From: Helicoverpa zea
Lineage: Eukaryota; Arthropoda; Insecta; Lepidoptera; Noctuidae
DNA length: 64,000 nt
Reading direction: 5' to 3'
Assembly (NCBI RefSeq): GCF_022581195.2
Contig: NC_061459.1
Location: 992,001 to 1,056,000 of the forward strand
Part shown: piece after piece, positions 1-10,660 of the stretch
Position numbering within the stretch: the stretch's first letter is position 1
Layout: every line of letters starts with the position of its first letter
Translations under genes and position numbers: made by a program
Notes under the pieces: model-generated
What the model was told of the DNA's origin: nothing
The model's database searches: none
The model's input: the letters and a program-made list of their open reading frames with translations, nothing else

Positions 1-666
1 AATTAAAAACATTGTATCGTTCATTTAATAAAATACAATGACAGTGCTACATTTACCTAAAATTTAAGATAACACACACATTATTGAGCTTAACGCGGAA
101 CTACATGTTTTGAAACAGAACAGTATCCTCATCGAAATTAACGTGGCTTTTAAATAATAATAAAAGATATTTTATTTTTTTGAGTTAGGTAGTAGTCGGG
201 TTAAACGCTTGGTATGCGCTAAAACTTAAGTTCACATGGGCGTTTTAAAGACAACATAGGTACCCATTTACAAACCGAATGTTTAAAAATATGCCCATCA
301 TTGTGAATTTTACTTCTCACCAAACTAGTTTATTTGCGGTCTATTTTTATTTCATAAACTCGTTGTTTTCTGCCATCTCATGGTGTTTAGGCCACAGTCA
401 TCGCGATGACGTAACAGTGAATGATGTTGCTCGCGAGATGTCTTATCGCTATCAGCTAATACATTAGGTCACGTTCACGATACCGCTGTTTATGTTCGGC
501 GGGGATGCGTGAACTCCGCCTTATCATTATTATAACAATTGAGGCTGAACTTAGAAGTTTTTGAAGCAAAAACGCGTGACGATAAATTAAGAATTAATTG
601 TTCTTTACCTTTTTTGTGGATGAAGAATGCAAGATGTTGTCTCGATGGTTCCACACAAAAGCTCAA

Positions 667-727
667 GTTTGACCCGGCAGTGAAGGCTCACTGCACAGGG
701 TTTAGGGGTTCGATTCCCGGGTCAGAC
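667..727 (+). repeat. tRNA-like sequence, probable SINE head or tRNA relic
   Basis: A 61-nt stretch starts GTTTGAC and ends GTCAGAC, which can form a 7-bp acceptor-like stem with one G-U pair. It also holds a B-box-like GGTTCGATTCC. The T stem pairs only partly and the D/anticodon part is too short for a working tRNA. It therefore looks like a tRNA-derived repeat rather than a functional tRNA gene. Confidence 0.35.
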
Positions 728-835
728 TTAAATTGATTTGTGTATTTTAAAATGTTTACAGCGCAACTCGGCATAGTCCGTCGTCTCCAGGACCTGTATA
801 AAAGCAGTCGTAGTAATTAATCCTTCAGATGTAAA

Positions 836-890
836 TGTAAGTATATAAATGTAATGTAATGTAAATGTAAGTATATAATGTAGTAGTAAA
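836..890. repeat. ATGTAA-type simple repeat
   Basis: Imperfect tandem copies of 'aatgtaagtatataaatgta'-like units are visible. No function is implied. Confidence 0.5.
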
Positions 891-2208
891 TGAAAAACTC
901 ACATTTTGTTAGGTTACTGAACTACACGGTGTGTCTAATTATAAAAACATTCGAGGGATTTATCCCACACGAAGTTACTAAATGAGGAAAAAGATTTTCC
1001 TGTGAGGCAAATGACAGGTGAAAATGTATCACCATTCATTCCAATTTTATTTCAGAATCATCAACAATTCCATTTCGAAATACATAAAAATATTTTACCA
1101 ACCTTTTTGTATTGATTTTGTACCAATGTAGCCCTATTAACATTAGAAAATGGAGCTACAGCTTTGAAGCCTGTATAGGAAGAGGAAGAACTGAAATGAA
1201 GTAAAAACACCCAATTATTTTAACATGACATTTATTTCTCATGTAAACATATGTAAGTTCAACTTAATTAAATTGATTTGTTAGAACTTTGAACCTTATT
1301 CCAACACCCTCAATGGTCAATTTGATATTTCACATAGCCTTTAGTCAATATTCTAAACAATTAATTAAGCTACAATAAACATAGCCTACCATAGTTAAAG
1401 AAAGACAAAAAAAAGAAATGATTAACATTTTTATACACAAAAAAAGAGATTAATTCAGAGTTGCCATACTATATACCATCCTATGAATCATTTTGTTAAA
1501 TTGGGCAACATTTGTGTTATTTTTGTCGATTTTTAAGTCCATCAATTTTTAAACAGTTAATTGTTGTATATTGATTCGGTTTAAAGGATCACAACAACTT
1601 AAACATGCCTAAGTGCATCTATAGTGGAAGTAAATACATGTTTTTGTAACAAAAATGCAACTGTCAATTAATGAAAGACTTATAATTAATTATTGTATTG
1701 CAAACCTAAATTAAATTAAGATTTTAGTAAATCCGCCTGTAGTTAAATCTAACACCCATAATACATTTATTAAGCTCTACTAATGAGCTTATTTTAAAGG
1801 GGACAATTCTTTCTTAGTCAAACAAAATACATAAAATACTAAATACCGTTGGTAATAAATGTGACATACTGCTGAACTTCCAGCAGACTTTTATTCGAAT
1901 GTAGTAGTCAAATACCCTTGCAACTCCAGTTAAGTTAGCCTTAAGTGACTACTGAGCAGTCGAAATGTACGGACAAAACCTGTTCTGCCATGAAATGACT
2001 TAAGACGTGCAGAGTTACAGTTCCCGCGAAACCACCACGCATAACTCGCGCAATGTTTCGTCACGACAAAAAGTTTAGCGAGAACCAGTGACGTGGCTTG
2101 TATATGAATTATAATTAGTTTAGAATTGATAGGAAGAGGTTAACTTTGGCGTCAATCGAAAGTTAGGCACGGTGAGTAAGCGTCTCTAAAGACCGGAGAT
2201 AGAATGTT

Positions 2209-5200
2209 CTAGATGCAGCCGACATCTGATGCGTCGATACCCAGCATTGCCAGGTCATCCATTTCCTCCTTCTTCTTGGCAACATTCCCGTTTTCTTCCT
2301 CCCTCGTTACGGGAGTGGGAGCCTTTGGAGGGGGATTCTGGTTCTGGTTCTGATTTTGATTCTGTTTTTTCTGATGCTGCTGCTGTTGTTGTTGTTGTTG
2401 TTTATGCCTGTTTTTGTTATGTTGCTGTCTAGGCTTAGGGCTGGGTACTAAAGGAACGTGTGTATCGTACAACTGTGTTCGCGGCTGGAAGAGGGAAGCG
2501 TTTAAGTCGAAGCCGAACATTTGTGTCATCTGTGTTTGCATTAAAGGAAGAGGAGGGAAAGGAGGCATGACACCACCGAGGCCGGGGACGAAACCAGGTG
2601 GTAGCGGGAACAGTCCGTCGCCTTGAGATAAATCGGGTTTGACGTCCGTAGGGAAGATGATGTCGAGAGCCTCCTGGAAGTCTTTCGGTAGCGTTGGCTG
2701 TGGCGGTTGTGGTGTTTGAGGTCTGTGAACGAAATTGTCTTCGTTAATGTCGATACAACGCCCTCGGAGCTTGAGATCATCCCTAACTTTAAGCATGATT
2801 ATCATTTCTTTTACGTTACAGTCCATAATGATAAAAATTCAGCAGGCATTCATAGGATTCACAAGAATGCTAGTATTATTTGTTTCCATAAGATGAGGCG
2901 GGATTCTGATGGAATCTAAAGTAAGCGACTTTGACTTCGAGTGCAGTGGGTACGTACGGCATGAGCGGCGGCGGCGCGGGCGCGGGCGGCGGCATGTAGG
3001 CGAGCGGCGGCGGCGCGGCCAGCTGTGTCGGCAGCGCCAGCGCCGGCGGCCCGATGTCCACCTGCTGCTGTCTCTCGAGCTGGGCACGAGCTATCTTCTC
3101 TTTGAACTCTGCCACCTTTGGGAACAGTAAAACATGTACCTATGTATATCCTACTAATATTATAAACGCGAAAGTTTGTATGTATGGATGTATGGATGTT
3201 TGTTACTCTTTCACGCAAAAACTACTGAATGGATTTCAATGAAACTTTACAATAATATAGCTTATACATCACAATAACACATAGGCTACAATTTGTAAAC
3301 ATATTGTTCGAAATACTAAACCTGTGCAGACGAAGTCGCGGGCACCAGCTAGTAGTTTAATATTTGTGTCATGATAATAGGGTGTGTGTGACTTAATAGA
3401 CAAGGCTGTCGCGGTTGAATTCACGGGCGAAGCACCAGTGACGGTGGTGTGAGAGCGAGGCGCGAGAGTGGCGCGGCCGGGGGCGCGAGAGTGGCGCGGC
3501 CGGGGGCGCGAGAGTGGCGCGGCCGGGGACGCGCGAGCTCTGCGGCACGCGACCACACCACACAGATCCGGCCACATAGTGTAGGCGGACGCGGGTGCGT
3601 GGCAACAATGTACTTATGTATACGCCAACGGGTTCACAGTGAACACAACGCCACTCTGTCACTCTACACAGGTACATTTTGACAACACACATTTTGAAAC
3701 TTCAACTTCCTTTGTAAAATTTGTTTTACGTAACACACGGTTACCCAGAAGTCGTTTAATAAAAAAAGGAATTGACATGCTGATGTTTTTACCTTTTTCT
3801 GTATCTCAGCATCCATCTCCTCTCTGCGTTTTTTGGTAACTTCTTCCTCTTCTTTCTTCTTCTGCTCTTCTTTCTTCTGTTCCTCGGTTTTGGAAGTCTT
3901 TCCCAAATGCTTGTAAACAGGCATTTTTCCTATAGCAGACACGTTATACAGATATGTTCAATAGTAACAGTTGCAAAAGGATGTAATGAATGAATGACAA
4001 ATGATTTGTAGGAGATTTAATGAATATTTAAAAAAATATATGCTTAACTATAGAGACTTTAAGATAACTTTCAAAGGAACCATTAAAACTTCTTGCCCTT
4101 TCATGGATATTTTTATAGCAACTTGGTTTATTCTAGGAAAACAATCCCATCAGTAAAACGATGTGGAATATTTTACATACTAATTTTTGACTCTTGTTTT
4201 TAAAGTAAACGTATTATTCAAAATCTGATATTATTTTTTTATCCTGCCTTTAGTTTGTATCATTATATCAAAATCTAAAGGCAAGTTGCTTCTGTCTGGT
4301 ATAGTTACCTATGAAGGGCATCTTCCTGATGTCGGGTTTCTTGGCGTCCTGCCTGGGCGGCGTGTCGCGGCGGCGCGAGTCGTCGCGTCGCTCGCGCGAG
4401 GCGTCGCGTCGGTCGCGCGACCGCTCGCGTTCGTCGCGCGTGCGACGCTCACTCTCTCTATATATTGTGTAATTTGAGGGAATTACATTGTTGGTAGTTT
4501 TGATAGATTTTAGCTTTCAAAATCAGTCAAATTGTCCGTTTTATTTGACACAGAATTTATTAGATAAAAATTTTGTTATGTATATGCAACAAACCTGAGT
4601 TTCCTGGACACATCTGCGATGGAACGTTCTCGTTCACCATGGTCTGGTGATCTACGCTTGTCTTCCTCCCCTTTCTCTTTCTTAATTCTAAACGAATACA
4701 TGTTATAAAGTTAAAGATTTTGCTTAAACAGGCTACTAAATCTCTGGAACTACTGGACCGATTGAAAAATTTTGTTTGTATGCAATCCTCTTAAAGGTCG
4801 AAAGGTTTCATCTATACTAACTTATGAAAAAAGTAATCATTATTTTATTTGTTCGTAAACCGAAAACTCCAAAACTACTGGACCTTTTTCAAAAATTCTT
4901 TAGTTGTTGGAAAGCTAGACTATTCCCGAATTAGGTGAACAATATTTTATTTGAGTACGTGCAGTAGTTGCCACGAGACACGAGTGAAAACCCATATTTT
5001 TTTATAAACGTTAGTATTAGGTTTACCTGCTCTTGAGCGTGTCCAACAGTTTCCTATCGTTGTCATTGAGTTTGTCCATCTGTATGTTGGACATCCACTC
5101 CGTCAGCGACTTGTCATCGCGCGGCTCCACCTTTATCTTTGATTTCTTAGCTAAAAAACATTTATTATTTAAAACAAGACACTAATTTATGTCTATATTG

Positions 5201-8200
5201 CAGTCAACTGATTGAAATAGCTGTATAACGCTGACCTGATACTAAACAAGTGATAAGGCTAGCTGTTTCATTGAATGGCTATTTTAACTAGTTGGCTACA
5301 ACATCAAAATATTCAAAATTAGCGACTTACTTTTAGTAAGCTTCTTCTTCTTAGGCTCGCTATCAGAACTGCTGGAATCACTCGACGAGCTGCTACTACT
5401 CTTTCTCTTACTCTTCTTCTTTTTATCCTTCTTTTTCTTCTTATCTTCTACCACGGGAGGGGGGGAATCTTTCCTCTGTTTAGTATGGAAGCCATCCTTG
5501 TTGAATGTGATGGTATGTGCCGTGTATTGGGCTGGTTTCTCGTCAGAAGTCTTGCCTTTGGTAGCGCGGAACTTTTCGAACGCTTTCTGACGGTCTGACA
5601 TCCAGTCTGTTTCCCAGTGCGGGTTCTGTTCTACGAAGTTCTGTGGAGTTAAAGGTAGTTTTTAGTGAATTACAAAAATGTGTATGCAATATTTTATTTT
5701 GGTGCACTGAATTTTGTAAACCAACTTCCAAGTATGTAAATGAAAAAGTACAACTTCAGAAGATTATACTGAAGAACAAGCTTTCATCGCTGGGATATGA
5801 TGAAATACAACAATCTTACGTAAAAAACAAAATAATTGTGGTAAATAACGTGGAATCCTAGATCATATACTTAAATGTAATGGTTTATGCAGATAAATTA
5901 ACTGTTACTCACAGTATAATTCTTGGAATGTACAACGGATTTGAGATGCGCAGACGCACAGTGCAGGTCGCCTATGAACTGATCGCATAGCTTGCAGTAC
6001 CACGCTGTCGACGGCACAAAGAACTGAAGGCCTATTGGAGAAAAATAATGAATTAATTTTCATTATGTGGTTAAAAAAATTAGTAAAACACGTTATCTTC
6101 ACCATAATGTTCAGTAAGTCTAATTGTTTAATTATATTCTGAAATCAACCTTAAATAAATATGATTAACAAACCTTTGATAGGCGTCCGTTTAGTAGGCG
6201 CTGCTGGGAAACTGGGGAAGCCTTCGTTGACTCCCGCTACTGTATGCCATGGCGCTTCCATATGTGCTGCTGCCATCCTGTGTAAATAATAAAAAATACT
6301 GTATTTGTGTATGTCTGCAACGCAAGTGAAGCAAAGGAAGTTGTATGGAGCAAAATGATACTTAGAGGGACCCAGGATACTCGTCATAGTGTAATTTTTT
6401 ATACAAAAACGGAAGAGCAGGGAATATAGTAAAAACAAGTACAGAATTTATTATACTTACTTATGATGTGCCGGTGAATGCAAATGGTTCAAATAATCCT
6501 TAGCAGTTGGTGGGAACTCATTGCAGACTCTGCACCAGTGCATCTCCGGGTCATAGTACACATAGTTGAACTTCTTGTTCGAAGGAGACCTGAGAATTTA
6601 TTCATTGTTATAATTATACTGTTAAATATGTGATACAACAAAAGAGGCGGAATATTTCAGGCTCACGGTTGATAATTCTCGCGTTTTCATGAAGTTCCAA
6701 TGGTGAAGAAATTGAAAAAATATTAATTGTTTTAGCCCGGATTTGTTTTAAATAGCTTCGGTTTTTACAAGATGGATTCTGTGTTGAAATAGATAAATCT
6801 TCTATGTGGCTTCAATTCGAATTCGAAATTTTACCGACTTCCAAAGGGAGGTGCGTAATACAGAAGATGCATTTCATTTCAATTTTTCTTGACACCTGCA
6901 ACTGTTTTGAATTTTTTTTCACAATTTTTTTAAAGGTTAATAAAACAGCAAAAATAAATTGTAAAAACTTTAATACACATATAAAAATACTTATACAAAA
7001 AAAGTATTTTTACAATACATGAATACCAAAAAAGTTTAGACAATACAGAGGCAAGACAATGGTAGCATATGTAGCACTTGTCTAAAAAAGCAATTACATG
7101 TTACAAAAGCTTACATTTTACAAAAAAAAAAACTTAATTCATTTTAGTATTTTTTGCAATCATATAGTTACATGCCACCTATTTCATTTTTATCACCTTA
7201 TGTGTTTTAAAATATTTTTAAGGCATCACAAAATAGGTTGTATGTAAGCAGAGTCCATCGATGATAATTTTGAAGCTTGTTCCATCTTGAAGGTCACCAA
7301 TGTGTCAAAGCGAATAGCTCTCAAGGGCACGCGAAAGCGGTGCAATCCTGCTTTTGGGAGAAATATAGAAACAAAAATATCGTTTGTACACACATTCGAT
7401 TACATAATGAAAGTTTATTTTATTTAAACGCATTCATGGACAAATAATTAACATGTTACACAACAATGAAATAAACTTCCACTTAGTGAATAATAAATAA
7501 AATTGTAATGTATAAAATGAAGGCAGTCACACACCTAGACTTTCGCTTGCGTTCCGCGGAGTCTGCGTCGTCGTCCGGAATGTCTGGTGCCTCCTCGCCG
7601 ATGATGCCGTTCAGCATGTCCACTACATTGTAGATCGTCTTCAACTTATTCTGAATCTCCAACTATAAGAAATGCATCCACGCCAACAATTACAAAACCT
7701 TACGAGACAAGCCTTACATTAAAGCAGAAGTATAGACAAATATGAGCGGTAATCCTTAAACAATAAGATATATTTTTGTGTGCTGCAAGTCAAACCTGTA
7801 ACTTGGTGTTTTCCTTCAAAAACCTCTTGGTGTCCGGGCTGGGCGAGCGCTTGGCGTCTCCCCGCAGTTCGTTCCGTTGGTCCTTCAGCGTCTCCATCTC
7901 TTTCTTCAGTATGTTTGATTTCTTTATGTAGTCTTCTCTCTGTTTGGACAATGCCGCTTTCTGGTGACGCATTTCAGATTCGATTGCAGCTGCGAAAACA
8001 TTTTGTTACATTATAAACTATATAAGGTGAGCAGATTAAGCATACTGTTATATTATGAACTGTTCAAAGTAATCTCAAATTTTAATAACAATCCGATGAT
8101 CATTCAATATAACAATACACTTAATGAAAGCAAAATATATGTAAAGAAGTGTTCTCTTAGCTGTCATGGACCCAATTCTGCTAAAAACCTCTAGAGGCAG

Positions 8201-10538
8201 TTCCAAGCATATGTACCTCTATTTCGGAACATTTTGACTCAGTTAAGTATCATGCAGGGATTGCAAGAAATAGCAGAATGTGGTTGTAGGCGGAACAACA
8301 TATTAGTTAAAGCAGTAAGAATATTTCTTCTGCAGTTTTCTGTTGACTTCTTCACACTGGTATTTAAAAGTGTAACTCGTAGTAGACCTTGCCTAAGAGT
8401 GAGCTTACAAACTAAACAGTAACAGGAAAATATAACAATCCTGGAATAGAACATTCTTACATAACATTATTATGATATCAGGAAACAGGTGGATACAATA
8501 CCAAATGCTTATATTGTGTAAAAAAATAAATAGGCTGACACATGCATTGATTAACGTTAGTTAATAACTGCTTCAGTCCAGTAAAATAAAGCAATGATTG
8601 AAACAAGTTTCAATGGACTTAATACCTCCACTCTGGCTAAGAAAATAAGCTGTAGTGAGTATGGCAATATTTCAAAATATTATATTAAGATAGGTAATTG
8701 CTACAATTAAGAAATATCTATTAATTACAACCTTTTTTACATACTTAGTACAATTATTTAGAATAATAATTGGCTTGACAAGCAAGGAGTTTGCCTGTGG
8801 GCTCTGGGTTTTAGATTTAGCAAATGTTGTCTCAAAAAAAAAATATTTTATTAAAACAAATTAGGCTTCTGCAGTTATTTCTTATACTTTACCCATATAC
8901 AGAAGCCTTATTTAATGAAGAAGTCTGTACATAGAATACAAAATTAAATTATTCTTCATAATGTTAGATTTTATACCTATTTCAAAATTAGTAAAGAGAT
9001 TAATAATAATATCAAGGTTAGTTTCCCTGGACAAGGTAAAAAATGAAAAAAATACATTGCTTACAATGGACAATAGATTTATAGCTAGCTACATAGAAAT
9101 AATAATAAAAAAATATTACTTATTTAACCCATTCTACAAACAAACAAGTCATATGGAACACACAAAGTCCTTATCAAGTAACACAACAATACACCAAGAT
9201 TTTTAAAATTTAAAATCTTAATTGAGTATGCATAAAACACAACATTTAAAACTTATATTAAACATGGAAGTTTCTGCAGTAGGTACATACCTGTAAATAA
9301 AAATGTTTTAACAGGAAATATAAAGAGAGAGTGAAGCTTACCTTCTTTCTTAATCTGATCTTCAATATTATTGAGGAACGGAGCTGGTGTTGCTGTCGGT
9401 GGTGGTGGTAGGGACATCTGGTTCCAAGCGGCCATGTCCGGAGGAAGTGGAGCTGGAGGCACTCCTCCAACAGAAGGGAAGTCATCGTAGATTCCCGAGT
9501 ACGATGGCTGGTAGGAGCTCGGGTAGCTTGTTGACGCCAGTGCTGGCTGTTAATGAATAATAGACAGATTTTAATATATATATTTTTTAACTAAATGTAG
9601 CATTTTTTTACCAGCAAGCAATATAAAGCTTAAACCTGCCACATTTTCACTTGAAAGCAGCTTGTAGGTCAAATGCAAGTCTAATATTTAGACTAAGATG
9701 CAAAATACTATCGAAGCAGTGTAGAATTAAGTTTTGTATGTTTACATACTGACCTGATGTTCGTTTTACAGTATTTTCAATACAACTGACTCTCAAGAAT
9801 AAAGGAACTATCAAAAACTGTACACTGTAATACTTGATGTCTTAGTAGAATTTTTAACTGCTGTAATTTGTTAAATGAATCTCAATTTGCAAATTGTTTA
9901 CATATTTCAGACAAAGGACATAATATCATGTATCTCGGAAGAACAAAGTAAATAAAATATTCTGTGCTGTTCAAATCACAGTATTTACACAGTAGCTAAA
10001 TAAAAACCAATTTCATCTTTCTACATGAGAACAACTGAACCAACATGTCATTGTTTATTGAATTTAAGATTCAAGGTTTCTTACCAATTCTATAGCTTAA
10101 GTTTATGATTGTTGCTATGTATGTAGAGGGCTTTTAAAATTGAAAATTGGTGGAATACGATACCTCTGTTGGAGCAAAAGACGGCGGCGGCGGCGCGGCA
10201 GCGAAGGTCTCTTGTTGAAACTGATTGTCCCATAGCTCACTCGGTTCAGGCAGCTTCGAGATCTCACTCAGAATGTTCTCATCAAGGAGGTCCTTATCGT
10301 TCTTGCGGGGTGATCGGCTTCTTCGCTTGTCGACGTCGTCCCTCCGGGGCGGCGTACGGCTTCGCTTTCGCATAGGCCGGGCCCGATAATCATGATGGTC
10401 ACGATTCGGTCTCTCCCGGTCCCGGTCGCGGTCGCGTTCGCGTTCGCGTTCACGCTCGCGATCTCTTTCCCGGTCCCATTCGCGTGCCCTGTCCCTATTG
10501 TAAAACGATCTGTTGTCTTTTCTATGATCACGAGACAT
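2209..10538 (-). CDS. Matrin/U1-type zinc-finger RS/RE-rich nuclear protein (CG9776-like)
   Basis: I assembled 14 minus-strand exons: 10164-10538, 9342-9546, 7796-7989, 7535-7662, 6461-6589, 6174-6277, 5913-6031, 5331-5640, 5027-5150, 4595-4687, 4309-4457, 3793-3929, 2958-3115 and 2209-2782. All junctions are GT-AG and the phases close exactly (2799 nt, about 932 residues plus stop). In order the protein has an RD/RE-rich N-terminus, a Pro-rich segment, a coiled-coil-like Lys/Glu stretch and zinc finger 1 (C320, C323, H336, H342). Zinc finger 2 follows (C391, C394, H407, H413), then Ser/Lys-rich and RD/RE-rich tracts, an acidic/basic helix, a Pro/Ala tract, and a poly-Gln plus (QN)n region near the C-terminus. 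Both fingers fit C-X2-C-X12-H-X5-H, the RNA/U1C-matrin class. Insect proteins annotated as 'zinc finger matrin-type protein CG9776' share this architecture; that match is from memory, not a search. A nuclear RNA-processing role is inferred. The weakest junction is exon 13/14: donor GTACGT after 2958, with a pyrimidine-poor acceptor before 2782. Confidence 0.88.
3150..3354 (+). mobile_element. Short lepidopteran dispersed repeat in an intron
   Basis: It starts 'cctactaatattataaacg', contains the 'aaaactactgaatggattt' segment and ends 'cgaagtcgcgggcaccagct'. This start/end pair recurs at 56821-57085 and, inverted, at 26186-26741. It is a non-coding element inside intron 12 of the zinc-finger gene (3116-3792). 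Its superfamily (Helitron-like, MITE or LINE tail) cannot be decided from one window. Confidence 0.65.
3461..3531. repeat. GC-rich 23-bp minisatellite, three copies
   Basis: 'cgcgagagtggcgcggccgg' recurs with starts at 3461, 3484 and 3507, a 23-bp period. It lies in the same intron as the dispersed repeat at 3150-3354 and is far more GC-rich than its surroundings. Confidence 0.8.
4725..4998 (+). mobile_element. Degenerate dispersed-repeat fragment in an intron
   Basis: Two consecutive segments contain 'aactactggacc' (about 4748 and 4875). The piece resembles the 'aactactgaacc' body of the repeats at 3150 and 56821, but its ends have decayed. It fills most of intron 4688-5026. Confidence 0.4.
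6590..7534 (-). other. Intron 4 of the zinc-finger gene
   Basis: AT-rich intron bounded by the donor below 7535 and the acceptor above 6589. No exon, RNA gene or named repeat is visible. Confidence 0.7.
7990..9341 (-). other. Intron 2 of the zinc-finger gene
   Basis: The longest intron of the gene, about 1.35 kb and AT-rich. Nothing else recognisable is seen in it. Confidence 0.7.
9547..10163 (-). other. Intron 1 of the zinc-finger gene
   Basis: AT-rich intron between the first two coding exons. The donor GTATCG lies directly below 10164 and the acceptor AG directly above 9546. No other feature is seen. Confidence 0.7.
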
Positions 10539-10660
10539 TGTTTATAATTATTTCAGATTATATTCACACAACTTAACGCTACAACACAAAAAAAACACAC
10601 GCTATGTTTGACATTAGCGGCGGCGCCATTACTGTGTTGCTGGCCTAAAAATAATATTTT
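10539..10660 (-). promoter_or_regulatory. 5' UTR and presumed promoter of the zinc-finger gene
   Basis: The DNA just upstream of the ATG at 10536-10538 contains a GC-rich patch (about 10616-10632, 'gcggcggcgccatt') in otherwise AT-rich sequence. No TATA box at a sensible distance stands out. This suits a TATA-less housekeeping promoter, but the transcription start is not defined by sequence. Confidence 0.3.

Larger units (their letters stand above)
1..2208. other. Intergenic DNA and 3' flank of the zinc-finger gene
   Basis: This AT-rich stretch has no convincing coding frame; the short open frames show no domain or codon signal. It should contain the 3' UTR of the minus-strand zinc-finger gene, whose stop codon is at 2209-2211. 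Minus-strand AATAAA signals (TTTATT on plus) lie at 1890-1895, 1766-1771 and 1231-1236, and any of them could end the transcript. A tRNA-like piece at 667-727 and an ATGTAA-rich simple repeat at about 836-890 are the only other structures seen. Confidence 0.6.

Noticed and set aside
667..727. Functional tRNA gene
   Set aside because: The T stem is imperfect and the D/anticodon region is too short, so it is listed only as tRNA-like.
2229..2626. Plus-strand frames opposite the last exon of the zinc-finger gene
   Set aside because: They are shadows of the poly-Gln and Pro-rich coding sequence on the minus strand.
3269..3692. Arg-rich frames of about 100 codons on both strands
   Set aside because: They are produced by the GC-rich 23-bp minisatellite in an intron; no splice-consistent exon fits.
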